NCBI RefSeq assembly: GCF_027942865.1
Contig: NC_134510.1
Coordinates: 36,077,663 to 36,141,662 of the forward strand
DNA from: Odontesthes bonariensis
Lineage: Eukaryota; Chordata; Actinopteri; Atheriniformes; Atherinopsidae
DNA: 64,000 nt
Direction of reading: 5' to 3'
This document shows, one piece after another, positions 13,601 through 38,894 of the stretch. Each line of letters opens with the position of its first letter. Within the stretch, counting starts at the first letter, position 1. Both the position numbers and the translations under genes were made by a program. The notes below the pieces were generated by a model, which did not search any database, was not told the DNA's origin, and worked only from the letters and a program-made list of their open reading frames with translations.

Positions 13601-15308
13601 AGTTTGTGGAAACAGTTTGTGGAAACAGTTTGTGGAAACAGTTTGGGGAAACAGTTTGGGGAAACAGTTTGGGGAAACAGTTTGGGGAAACAGTTTGGGG
13701 AAACAGTTTGTGGAAACAGTTTGTGGAAACAGTTTGGGGAAACAGTTTGAGGGAAACAGTTTGAGGGAAAAAGTTTGTGGAAACAGTTTGGGGAAACAGT
13801 TTGAGGGAAACAGTTTGTGGAAACAGTTTGTGGGAAACAGTTTGTGGAAACAGTTTGTGGAAACAGTTTGGGGAAACAGTTTGAGGGAAACAGTTTGTGG
13901 GAAACAGTTTGGGGAAACAGTTTGTGGGAAACAGTTTGGGGGAACAGTTTGGGGAAACAGTTTGTGGAAACAGTTTGTGGAAACAGTTTGGGGAAACAGT
14001 TTGGGGAAACAGTTTGGGGAAACAGTTTGTGGAAACAGTTTGTGGAAACAGTTTGTGGAAACAGTTTGGGGAAACAGTTTGAGGAAACAGTTTGAGGAAA
14101 CAGTTTGGGGGAAACAGTTTGAGGAAACAGTTTGTGGAAAAAGTTTGTGGAAACAGTTTGTGGAAAAAGTTTGTGGAAACAGTTTGTGGGAAACAGTTTG
14201 TGGAAACAGTTTGAGGAAACAGTTTGTGGAAACAGTTTGTGGAAACAGTTTGAGGAAACAGTTTGGGGAAACAGTTTGTGGAAACAGTTTGTGGAAACAT
14301 TTTGTGGGAAATAGTTTGGGGAAACAGTTTGTGGAAACAGTTTGAGGAAACAGTTTGGGGAAACAGTTTGTGGAAACAGTTTGTGGAAACAGTTTGGGGA
14401 AACAGTTTGTGGAAACAGTTTGTGGAAACATTTTGTGGGAAATAGTTTGGGGAAACAGTTTGTGGAAACAGTTTGTGGAAACAGTTTGGGGGAAACAGTT
14501 TGGGGAAACAGTTTGTGGAAACAGTTTGTGGAAACAGTTTGAGGAAACAGTTTGGGGAAACAGTTTGTGGAAACAGTTTGTGGAAACAGTTTGTGGAAAC
14601 AGTTTGTGGTAACAGTTTGTGGGAAATAGTTTGGGGAAACAGTTTGTGGAAACAGTTTGAGGAAACAGTTTGGGGAAACAGTTTGTGGAAACAGTTTGTG
14701 GAAACATTTTGTGGGAAATAGTTTGGGGAAACAGTTTGGGGGAAACAGTTTGGGGAAACAGTTTGTGGAAACAGTTTGTGGAAACAGTTTGAGGAAACAG
14801 TTTGGGGAAACAGTTTGTGGAAACAGTTTGTGGAAACAGTTTGTGGAAACAGTTTGTGGGAAACAGTTTGGGGAAACAGTTTGTGGAAACAGTTTGTGGA
14901 AACAGTTTGTGGGAAACAGTTTGGGGAAACAGTTTTGTGGAAACAGTTTGTGGAAACAGTTTGTGGAAACAGTTTGTGGGAAACAGTTTGTGGGAAACAG
15001 TTTGTGGAAACAGTTTGTGGGAAACAGTTTGTGGGAAACAGTTTGTGGAAACAGTTTGTGGAAACAGTTTGTGGGAAACAGTTTGGGGAAACAGTTTGTG
15101 GAAACAGTTTGTGGAAACAGTTTGTGGGAAACAGTTTGTGGGAAACAGTTTGTGGAAACAGTTTGTGGTAACAGTTTGTGGAAACAGTTTGTGGGAAACA
15201 GTTTGGGGAAACAGTTTTGTGGAAACAGTTTGTGGAAACAGTTTGAGGAAACAGTTTGTGGAAACAGTTTGTGGAAACAGTTTGGGGAAACAGTTTGAGG
15301 GAAACAGT
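10590..15308. repeat. 13-bp minisatellite, about 360 copies
   Basis: The array is built from GTTTGTGGAAACA and close variants (GTTTGGGGAAACA, GTTTGAGGAAACA, and 14-bp forms with one extra G). Because 13 is not a multiple of 3 and the minus strand of the unit lacks stops, all three minus frames stay open for more than 4.5 kb; these frames are artefacts. Rare variants such as GGAAACATTTTGTGGGAAAT recur as blocks near 13055, 14300, 14430 and 14710, which shows amplification of multi-unit blocks. Each unit holds a GTTT/AAAC inverted repeat. The first unit is continuous with the transposase reading CTCCCAACTCTGTGGAAACA. Confidence 0.97.
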
Positions 15309-15525
15309 GCACAAAGCAAGGTCCATAAAGACATGGTTGTGTTCTAAATCGCATACTTATCCTACCACTCATACTGACTTTTTTCCCGGATGCATACTAG
15401 ATTCTCCGAAATGTTGGGTATGCATCATGAGGTTACTACTCATACTCAAACTACCCAAGATCCAACGTAACGTGACGTCGCCGATCGTCATTTCCTGTCA
15501 AAACGGCAGTTTCAAGCTAGCTACA

Positions 15526-16339
15526 GAGAGTCTCTATTATGAGGAGAGGGAAAACTGGCGGCTATTTCCGGGTGGTACTGCACTCTAGGGGCGCCAACGA
15601 AGCAGTGCAGAGCACGCCGAACTCTATGGTGGTACTATGAAATCCACCTTAGATGCAGCCATTGCTTTTGATATAATTTTTTATATTTTTTTATTTTAAT
15701 TTTCCTAGTCAGGATAAATTATCCTTTCAAACGGCACTTGGTTTGATTTTTTAGACTCACTAGATTTGTTTAAAATACACATTTATTGTCAGTATTGCAT
15801 TCCGAGTGACGTCACGCATGTGGCATCACTTTACGGCATGGTCAGTCCTAGCGCTGAGCTAGCAGAGAGGTGTTAGCTCAAATAGTTACAGATTTCAGCA
15901 CAGCCCTTTTACATACTCTCTGACTAGCCTCTGGTTTAGCTTTGGTTGTTGTTAGCGGCACCAGGTTAGCACTCTGGCACAGTGGACGAGTGCCGTAAAG
16001 CAGCCGGTCGTAATCAGCCGTGCGTTCTTCAGATTCCGTTAGCTAGATGCTGGCGGATACTGACTCGCAAATGCCAGACCTGTAAGAAAACAGAAAGCTA
16101 TAACTCCCAGGTTATTGTACTTTCGATATAAATTCACATCCCTCTGTCAGAAATCACAGTATTATTTTCAGGTTTCAGCCGCTAGCGGGGACATTTTTTG
16201 AGTTATTAGCGCCAGCCCTATGGAAAATGGTCATTCTGCACTCGCTCGCCAGCGCCCCCAGAGAAAATCAACTGAACTGCAGCCAAATTTTTATAATGGG
16301 GCGAATAGGAAGTGGAACGGCTGACTGTAAAAGGGCTGT
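15526..16339. mobile_element. Insertion inside the nested element, with 10-bp flanking duplication
   Basis: This segment is bounded by two copies of GCTAGCTACA (15516-15525 and 16340-16349). The related copy at 27.6 kb has the same surrounding sequence with a single GCTAGCTACA, which is the empty site. Inside, GCACAGCCCTTTTACA at 15898-15913 is repeated inverted at 16326-16341, so the right half may be a further insertion. No coding potential was recognised. Confidence 0.75.
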
Positions 16340-16565
16340 GCTAGCTACAACGAGGGTAGGTTCACTTCCTGTTTTCAAAACAAAAGCACCAATTGTATCG
16401 TAATGGCTTTCCCTTTGATAAAAGGCAACGGGTATTTTATTTTGTGAAAATAACAGGAAGTGCGTTGCTCACTGCGGCTAGCTTTAGTAGCGCCGAATTC
16501 GTGGGAACAAAATTGTAAATAGCGAAATGCATTGTGGGTAAACCCTCTGCATACTGTCTGATCGT

Positions 16566-16766
16566 TGAGTATGCAGTATGGAAGTATGGAGTATGCAGTA
16601 TGTAGTATGTAGTATGTAGTATGCAGTATGCAGTATGTAGTATGTAGTATGTAGTATGTAGTATGTAGTATGCAGTATGTAGTATGTAGTATGTAGTATG
16701 TAGTATGCAGTATGCAGTATGGAGTATGCAGTATGTAGTATGTAGTATGTAGTATGTAGTATGCGG
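16566..16766. repeat. 7-bp tandem repeat (AGTATGT/AGTATGC)n
   Basis: About 28 copies of a heptamer, alternating AGTATGT, AGTATGC and AGTATGG, lie at the right end of the nested transposon. The heptamer matches the last bases of that element's terminal repeat (AGTATGCGG), so it probably grew from the terminus. Confidence 0.9.
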
Positions 16767-16925
16767 TTTCGAACACAGCCATGGATGAGCCAGTTTGGTG
16801 TGGAAGAACGGTCAAAAACTCCCATCAACACTCCTAATCCTTGTGGAAAGCTCGCCCAGAAGAGTTGAAGCTGTTCTAGCCGACATCATATTAAACCCTC
16901 TGGATACTTTTGGCTATATAGTGTA

Positions 16926-17645
16926 AATGCTGACTCAGGCCTTTCAGCTTGGTGCCAGTTGTGGTTTTGTCCCAGATTCTCCCCACCACGGTTACATCTT
17001 CCCAACATCTACTCCCCTCACAGTTGAACCATCGCTGCCTCTCCTTGAAATGTTCCTTCTTCAGCGTTCATTCTGTCTCATGAGCAGAGACTCAGAGTTC
17101 AAGGCATCGACTGAATATACTGCAGCTGCAAAAAAAAAAAAATCAAAGCTGGTTTGAGATCTGAAATGTATTCCTCTCCACACTCTTCCATGTTAAAATA
17201 TGTGGCAGCTACCTCATCTATCACTGTGAGAATAATGAGATTCAGGCCGGGCGCCGGATAAATCCAACAGAGAAGTTAGAACAGAGGCAGTTTGGGGCGG
17301 CGGCATTAAAACATAAGCAAGCGCTGGTCAGCAGGGACTGTGATGACCGACGATGACTCTGCGAATGTGCCAGTGATCACAGGCAGCTGCGAAGAAGGGT
17401 TAGAAAGCACACAGGAAAACGTAAAGCGAATATTTCTACACACAGAGATAAACACACCCTTTGACTTCTCGTGCTTTATGTGTACATGTCAACCATGCTA
17501 AGCCACAGAATTACAGCTGTGCAACAGCATGTTAAACATCCCTCTGATGTGTCATCAGGTAAATGACCACATGAAGCAGAAGAAAGGAGCTCAGATGAGT
17601 AAAAACTTCTCCCTAAAAATGACAAATAAGGGTTTTAAACAGTCT
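16926..17645. other. Intergenic, no gene recognised
   Basis: Unique-looking sequence between the Tc1 element and the first MITE copy. No exon, RNA gene or repeat was recognised. Confidence 0.4.
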
Positions 17646-18063
17646 ACTGGAAAAAATGCCCCTCCAAAAATAAGTAAAAAAACCAGCAAATACAAGACGT
17701 TTTTGCTTGAAATAAGCAAATAAAATCTGCCAATGGAACTAGTGAAAATCGGCTCGTCAAGATTTCTTGAAATAAAATGTGATATTTAGGACTTTTGAGA
17801 TAAAAGTGATCTTGAAATTAGCTTAAAAACCTCTTCAAATGTAAAAAAAAAGCTTGTTTCATATGATATGTGACTCAAAACAAGATGTTTTCAAGACTTT
17901 TTCACTTAACAAGATATTCCAGATGTATTGTCTTAAAACAAGTCCCTATATCTGGCTGAAATAGTACTTGTTAGGCAGTTGTGTCTTATTTTAAGTGTAA
18001 TGAGATATTTTGACTAGAAATGAGACAAATATACTTGGTAAGACTTTGATTTTTTTTCCAGTG
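17646..18063 (-). mobile_element. CACTGGAAAAAA MITE, copy 1
   Basis: This is one of eight copies in the window of an element of about 400 bp with CACTGGAAAAAA termini. In its plus orientation it starts CACTGGAAAAAATCTAAATC and ends GGAGGGGCATTTTTTCCAGTG; here it is reversed. It has no coding capacity and its superfamily is not assigned. Confidence 0.85.
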
Positions 18064-21026
18064 CAGCACACCGTACGTTAGTGGGAAACGTAGTCCAACG
18101 AAGTCCAGTTTGAGCAATGAAACCATTATTTCTGAAGAATTTTTTAAATGATCATCAGTCATCAACAAGAATTTTTCCATCTAGTTCCTTACAAAAACTA
18201 AATTAGATTAAAATAATTTTTATTGAGAGAAGAAACTGCTGGTACAACAGCAGGCACATCTGTATCACAACTGGTGATACAGATGTGCTGGTCTTCCCTT
18301 CATTGGCTCTCTGTTCCTCACTTTTAAGGTTTAAAACAAACTGTTGTTCTTAGTTATTACTTAGTTTTAGTCCCAGTTAGTGTTAGTTTTATCGGATCTT
18401 AGTTTTTTGCTCTATAAATAAACTCGACCTTGACCTTTTAAAGCCAGCGTTTGTTTTCTTTTCCAACACTAGGAGGTCCGGGCTTCTTATAATAAGTGAG
18501 TGTGAGTGTTTCAAACGTCTTCAGCTGTTTGCAGTTCCAGTAGAGAGACGTTTCCACGTCTAAAGCAAAAATCTTTAAGCAGTTAGACCCACATCCTGAG
18601 GGAGGACTTTAAAGTACCTGATGCAGCCGGTCAGGGCACCACTGATTAAACATGACTTCTGATCGGCATTAGCTGAATATCACGGCTCAGAAGCATACTA
18701 TTGGCTAACTATTAGACTCTGGGGGATCATTTTCTGCCTTTACAGTATGTGACATATTGTACTTACAGGTACCAAAGGACACATATAGTACAGCATGAGT
18801 ATGCAGACTGTTTAGTAGGTGACAGGGTGGACATAAAGGAGTAAATCAGGGACTAAAGTATACCTTGTTTTTTTAATGTAGCTGTCTGAAAACGTCTTAA
18901 ACGGAGGGACTTTTGTACTCTAGTGACCCTAGCATACTCCATCTTTGCTAAAACTGATTCTTTATAAATAATCTTCAGTTTGAAGAGCTCAAACAGACTG
19001 AAAAAGCAACCGAACTGGGAATTGTTGCAGTTCATGTCCTCCAACATCAGAGTGAGCTGAGTCACAGTCTGACTCATCACTTCCAAATATCAGTCTGTGA
19101 ACTGTATGATTTATTATCTGAAGACTTCTTTCCAACATAAAAAAAAAGAAGTTTTTAGCTCAGATGTAACTCAGATTAAGCCTGATAACTACTGCCACCT
19201 ACTGGGGGAAAGGCGTCATTACAGTCTGTGAAAACACAATAAGTAGGCCACATCTCGTTTGCTTTTTGTGCTCCAGATGGCACAGGTAGCATCATTTAAA
19301 AAAGGTATGGGACGCCTTTACATGTGCCACTTTAATAAATCCCCCATAAACTCCCAAAGCACGAGTTTGTCCTCGTTAAAATTCAAACAAAAGGGGTAGA
19401 AAAGCAGTTTTTAGAAGCCGGCAGCACGGCATCTTTGGTGTTTTTCTGCTTGATCAAACAGACGCAACGCTCTCATTTGTCCTACAGAAGAGATTATTTT
19501 AATAAACACAGATGTCAAATGAAAGGTTTTCCTCTGAGAGGAAGCAACCAGCTTGACCAGAGGCAGCAATGCTTAAGTAAACAACTAAGACAAATAAGTG
19601 GAATGACGTGTGTAAAAAAGGAAACAACATAACTTTAAATAGGAGACTGAACAGCAGAAATACAATTTGTGCCACAGCAAATACAGTTTAAATACATACA
19701 AGCATATATTTTACTGAACATTCAACAATGGCTTCAACTACTTGGACTATGAGGACTCCACCATCTCAAGGGAAACTTGTATTTTCAGGGTAATTTTACT
19801 CAGTCAGCCTCATTTATTCCAGTAAGTGCAGCACAAAAAGTCAAAAAGATTTCTTCAAGAAACCTTCGTCAAGTTTGCAAGTGCTTCAGATGAATTTGAG
19901 AAATGGGAATTACATCACCTCACGTTTTAAAGTGGAGAATTGGAGGCCTGCGCTATAACCTGGAAACATTCAGCAGCCGGTGTTCAGCTCAGAAACGGAG
20001 GGACACTACCGGCTACCGACTGATGAAATGAAGAACGAGAATGGCATCAAAGCTTTTTTTTTTTTTTTTTTTTTTTTTAAGTGAGTGCATTCAAAATACT
20101 GAAAACAGCATTTCAATTAGTGTCGTGTTGATGGGACAAATCAGTCTTAAAATGGGCTTTTAGGAGAACAGTGCAGCCACTAACTCAGTACAAACTGAAT
20201 CGATGTGTGATGTAGAAGCTAAAGTTTGTAATTACAGTAAGTTTAACTTATTCTATACTGGACTTTAAGCCCACCGTGTTTTCAAGAGCTACTGTACAGG
20301 CTTTAAAATAGACTGCAGCATAAATGTCACTGTCACACAAAGAAGAAAAAGTGCTGTAAACATAACAGAGAGGTGATCAAGAACTCAAGCTGCAACCAAC
20401 CTCAGATTTCCACCTGAATGTGGAAAGTATCGTAGGGTACGTGTCAATCACCGCTCTAAGGCTGTCAGACCGGTGAACAAGAGGAGGAATATTGGATCTC
20501 TGTTAACAGTATTCATCTTTTAAAATGTTTTAACCATGAACAACAATCAGGTTCATCTAAAAAGCAAGTATGGACAAAAGGCCAGATTTTTTTTTAGAAA
20601 AAGCAAGGCTCGTGACCAAAAGGTTGCTGGTTCCAGTAACGTCCGAGGAAAAGTGGGTGAAAAAGCAAAGAAAAGGAAAAAGAAAAAGACTCTTCTGCCC
20701 TTTGCCATGAGGGGCAAAGCAGAAGGCCAAGGCCCGTCTTTCCACTCTTTATTACGCCACCTCCCTCTTTGGGGATCACCATAAAAATCTTCTTTATAAA
20801 AGAAACATAAATTTGTACAGGTATTTACAAAGGGAGGGGGGGGGGGGAGAACCAAGGCATTTAGTGTTTGGGCTCTACAGAGATGTTCCGAGTCCCTCAG
20901 TCCCACAATCAAAACAGATTTCACTTGGAGTGTTTTCAGTTTTTCTTTCAGGGTGTGATGCGTCCTGGGCCAGCCCAAGTCCCTGAGTTATTAGTGGATT
21001 CACTTCTTAGGCTTTCGCTAAACATC
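18064..21026. other. Intergenic and brd2 3' flank / 3' UTR
   Basis: No coding exon was recognised. Part adjoining 21026 is the brd2 3' UTR on the minus strand; a candidate AATAAA signal (minus) lies at 20748-20753, but the real end is not determined. It contains a perfect 15-bp hairpin at 18254-18288, a poly-T run at about 20056-20078 and a G run at about 20834-20847. Confidence 0.5.
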
Positions 21027-36445
<15,419 letters not shown>

Positions 36446-36660
36446 CGGGCTGAGGGCGGAGTGTTATTACCATCCAAATTTGTCCACCGCTGTTGACGCT
36501 GCACTTCCACTCAATGATCCACTGAGCAATTCCAGAAGTGAAATGGCTACCAAGCGCTTCCGCTTGACCCTATATAAATACGTCACGTGACAGTGCGTCG
36601 TACGTCCGGTCAAGCCGGCGCTCCCATTGGCTGGACTGTAAAGTCTGTCAAACAAAGCTC
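36446..36660 (-). promoter_or_regulatory. brd2 promoter region
   Basis: Read on the minus strand toward the start codon at 36445, there is an inverted CCAAT box (ATTGG at 36626-36630), the palindrome GTCACGTGAC (36582-36591), a full E-box of the kind bound by USF, MITF or TFEB, and an immediately adjacent AT-rich TATA-like stretch (36571-36580). Spacing suggests a start site near 36540. These are motif matches only. Confidence 0.55.
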
Positions 36661-38119
36661 ACCTCCACTGGTGTACAGTCTGTACGCTGAATAGATGCAA
36701 ACATTCACTTTTTACACGCGTTCCTGTCCTCATGCTGCAATTTTGTTATAGATTTTGTGTGTTCAATGTTGAATAATTAAATATTATAAAAATTAAATAA
36801 TAATAAATATTGAATAATAAATATGAATTAAGTATTTTTCTATTCTATTCTATTCTATTCTATTTGCTGTATTTGGATTATTATCATTATTTTTTTTCTT
36901 GCCTTTTTTTAAACCCCTTTGGATAGCCTGGATGGAAATGTCCATTTAAAAATAATTACTTCAGCTCAACTTGTTCGTTTATCTCTGAAATGCTGCTTTA
37001 GCTTCAGATCTGAACGTTCAAAATTAGCCACGAGGTAAGCACTGTGCACATGTATGTCATGCTGATTTAGTTAAGCACAGGTAGAAAAGCCAGGTGTTTC
37101 AGGCAGTTAGAGATCTGTCTTCTGTATACAAAAAGCAAAGGAAGCTACTTAGAAAATAAATCTTGAAGTTTTTGCTTTGTTTCAACTTTTTAGTTTAATG
37201 CACAAATCCAAAATGTATTAATTAATGTTTATACAAACACCATAACACCAGACTAGAGATACCTTCTGTTTCTCAGCAGGTATCCCTGGCCTGGTGTTTC
37301 TTCCTGTTAAAAGGGAGTTTTTCTTCCCACAGTCGCCTCGTGCACGCTCAGGACGGGCGATTGGACTGAAGAGAAGTTTTAGTGCAATCTGTTGGTTTCC
37401 TTAGCTTTGTGTAAACTGGACTAATTTGGAATTTAATAAATTGGCTTGAACTGAATAGTATCTTTGAAGTGCCTTAGATGACATTCGTTGTAATTTGGCG
37501 CTATATAAATAAAGCTGAATTGAATATTTGTCCAATATGGTTCGTAAACAAAACCCTTGAAAGCGTCTGTAAAGCTGAAAATAAAAGAAGCTCGAAAGAT
37601 TCACAGAAAAATGTTTATTGTTTATTTTAACTTTTTTACGCCTCACCGATTGCTTACACTTTAAAACATTTAAACAATTATCATCACAGGAAACAGTATA
37701 GAAAAAAACTTTCTGACAAGTATGAAAAACACACATTATGAACATTCAGAAACAGTCTTAGATGTTGCTGAATAGAATACCCAAAATCTCGACTTTTCCT
37801 CAAACTGTGAGCCCGTCGGCTTTATCCACACCAGCCCACTTCTCTCTGATGAGGAGATTACTATTGTTTAATTTATCCACTTAAGTTCTTACTATGCTGA
37901 AGTATTTTATCACTATTTCACAAAAAGGGAAACAGGCGGCTGTTTTCTGCCACGTTGCTTTTTGTCGTCTCATAGTTAACAGAAATGAGGATTTCCTTTT
38001 CACTACACATCACACAGCATGAAGCAATCGAGGTGCTCTGGAGCCAGTGAAATTATTCGTGTTTTTCAGACTTCTCATACCGGCTTGACTTATTTATTGA
38101 GTAACTATGACTTATTATT
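36661..38119. other. brd2-tap2 intergenic region with L2 3' end at 37230-37525
   Basis: The gap between the brd2 promoter and the tap2 3' end holds an L2-type LINE 3' end at 37230-37525 (CTTCCTGTTAAAAGGGAGTT ... GATTGGACTGAAGAG ... GGCGCTATATAAATAAAGCT). A short TTCTA repeat lies near 36836. No gene was recognised. Confidence 0.6.
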
Positions 38120-38308
38120 GGGGTGGTCCGTGGCGTAGTGGGTTGAGCAGGCGCCCCATGTACAAGAGGCTACAGTCCTCGCTGCAGCTGGCCCCAGTTC
38201 GAGTCCCGGATGGCCCTGTGCTGCATGTCGTTCCCCCTCTCTCTGCCCCCTGTTTCCTGTCTCTCTGAATTTTCCTATCCATTAAAGGCATAAAAAGCCC
38301 CCAAAAAA
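38120..38308 (+). mobile_element. tRNA-derived SINE with 15-bp target duplication
   Basis: The head has RNA polymerase III boxes: an A-box-like TGGCGTAGTGGGTTG and a B box GTTCGAGTCCC. The tail reads CCTATCCATTAAAGGCATAA. It is flanked by CTATGACTTATTATT (38105-38119) and CTATTACTTATTATT (38309-38323), a target duplication with one mismatch, so the copy is fairly young. The tail half recurs inverted at 6813-6905. Confidence 0.88.
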
Positions 38309-38894
38309 CTATTACTTATTATTAATTCATGATAAACTGAAGTTGCACTGAAGCACATTAAATGAATGAATGAATATATCTGATTAAGATTAACTTCATA
38401 GATCTCTGCCTCTGAACATGTGGAGTTCAAGCAGAAACCATCAGCACACCTTGTGTGTTGTGTAAAAGCGTGTAAAAACGGACGGGTTACGGCTTAAGAG
38501 TTAATAATAAATACACAATATAACTGCAATTCCTGGTTTTGCATTATTTCACAGTTCTGTATTTCTATTTTAATGATGTATTCCTGAAGAAATGAGAACT
38601 GTGTGGGAGTAGAAATAAAGCTGCAGATCAATAAGTTGGGACAGCTTTATGAAAGCACTGATTGTTTTAGGACTTCTGTAGTTATCGTGACACAAACACG
38701 TTAACATTTCTGTGTGGTTGACTTTTACAATGAGATGAACTGAAATATGTTTTATCCGGATCATTCAGCATGGGGAGGTACGGCCTTGCCAACCTCTAAG
38801 GTGCAGTCGTCTTGATTGGTTGAACTAAATGCGTTCTTATATAGTTGTAGAGTTTCAGAACCTCTTCCTGTCATGTGACCGCCGCTCAAACGCA

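Larger units (their letters stand above)
15335..16780. mobile_element. Non-autonomous TIR transposon nested in the Tc1 element
   Basis: The termini are inverted (GGTTGTGTTCTAAATCGCAT at left, ATGCGGTTTCGAACACAGCC at right). The flanking transposase reads acAT on the left and ATgg on the right, so the target duplication is AT, which would fit the ISL2EU branch of PIF/Harbinger; that assignment is tentative. A related partial copy lies at 27448-27837. No transposase gene is present. Confidence 0.75.
9874..16925 (+). mobile_element. Tc1/mariner-type transposon expanded to about 7 kb by an internal array and nested insertions
   Basis: The left end (CACTACATTGCCAAAAGTGT near 9875) and right end (GATACTTTTGGCTATATAGTG to about 16925) are inverted copies of one terminus. 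The 5' part of a Tc1-like transposase gene follows the left end. The same transposase sequence resumes at 15305 (GTGCACAAAGCAAGGTCCAT) and again at 16781, continuing to the right end through CTTGTGGAAAGCTCGCCCAG and CATCATATTAAACCCT. Between these three transposase pieces sit the 13-bp array and a nested element. A further piece of transposase is missing near 16808, where GGAAGAA joins CGGTCAAAAA; both sides of that deletion carry GGAAGAA in the related family as I know it. The element is dead but its outline is readable end to end. Confidence 0.85.

Noticed and set aside
10209..15372. Three minus-strand frames of about 1,600-1,700 codons
   Set aside because: They are produced by a stop-free 13-bp tandem unit read in all frames; composition is purely repetitive and there is no start context or domain.
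16375..16831. Minus-strand frames rich in YYILHT
   Set aside because: Translation of the 7-bp microsatellite; no gene features.
20536..20978. Lysine-rich and proline-rich open frames on both strands
   Set aside because: They overlap the brd2 3' flank, contain homopolymer runs, and show no family signature.
38120..38200. tRNA gene
   Set aside because: A and B boxes are present, but the cloverleaf is not intact and the unit continues into a SINE tail with target-site duplication.
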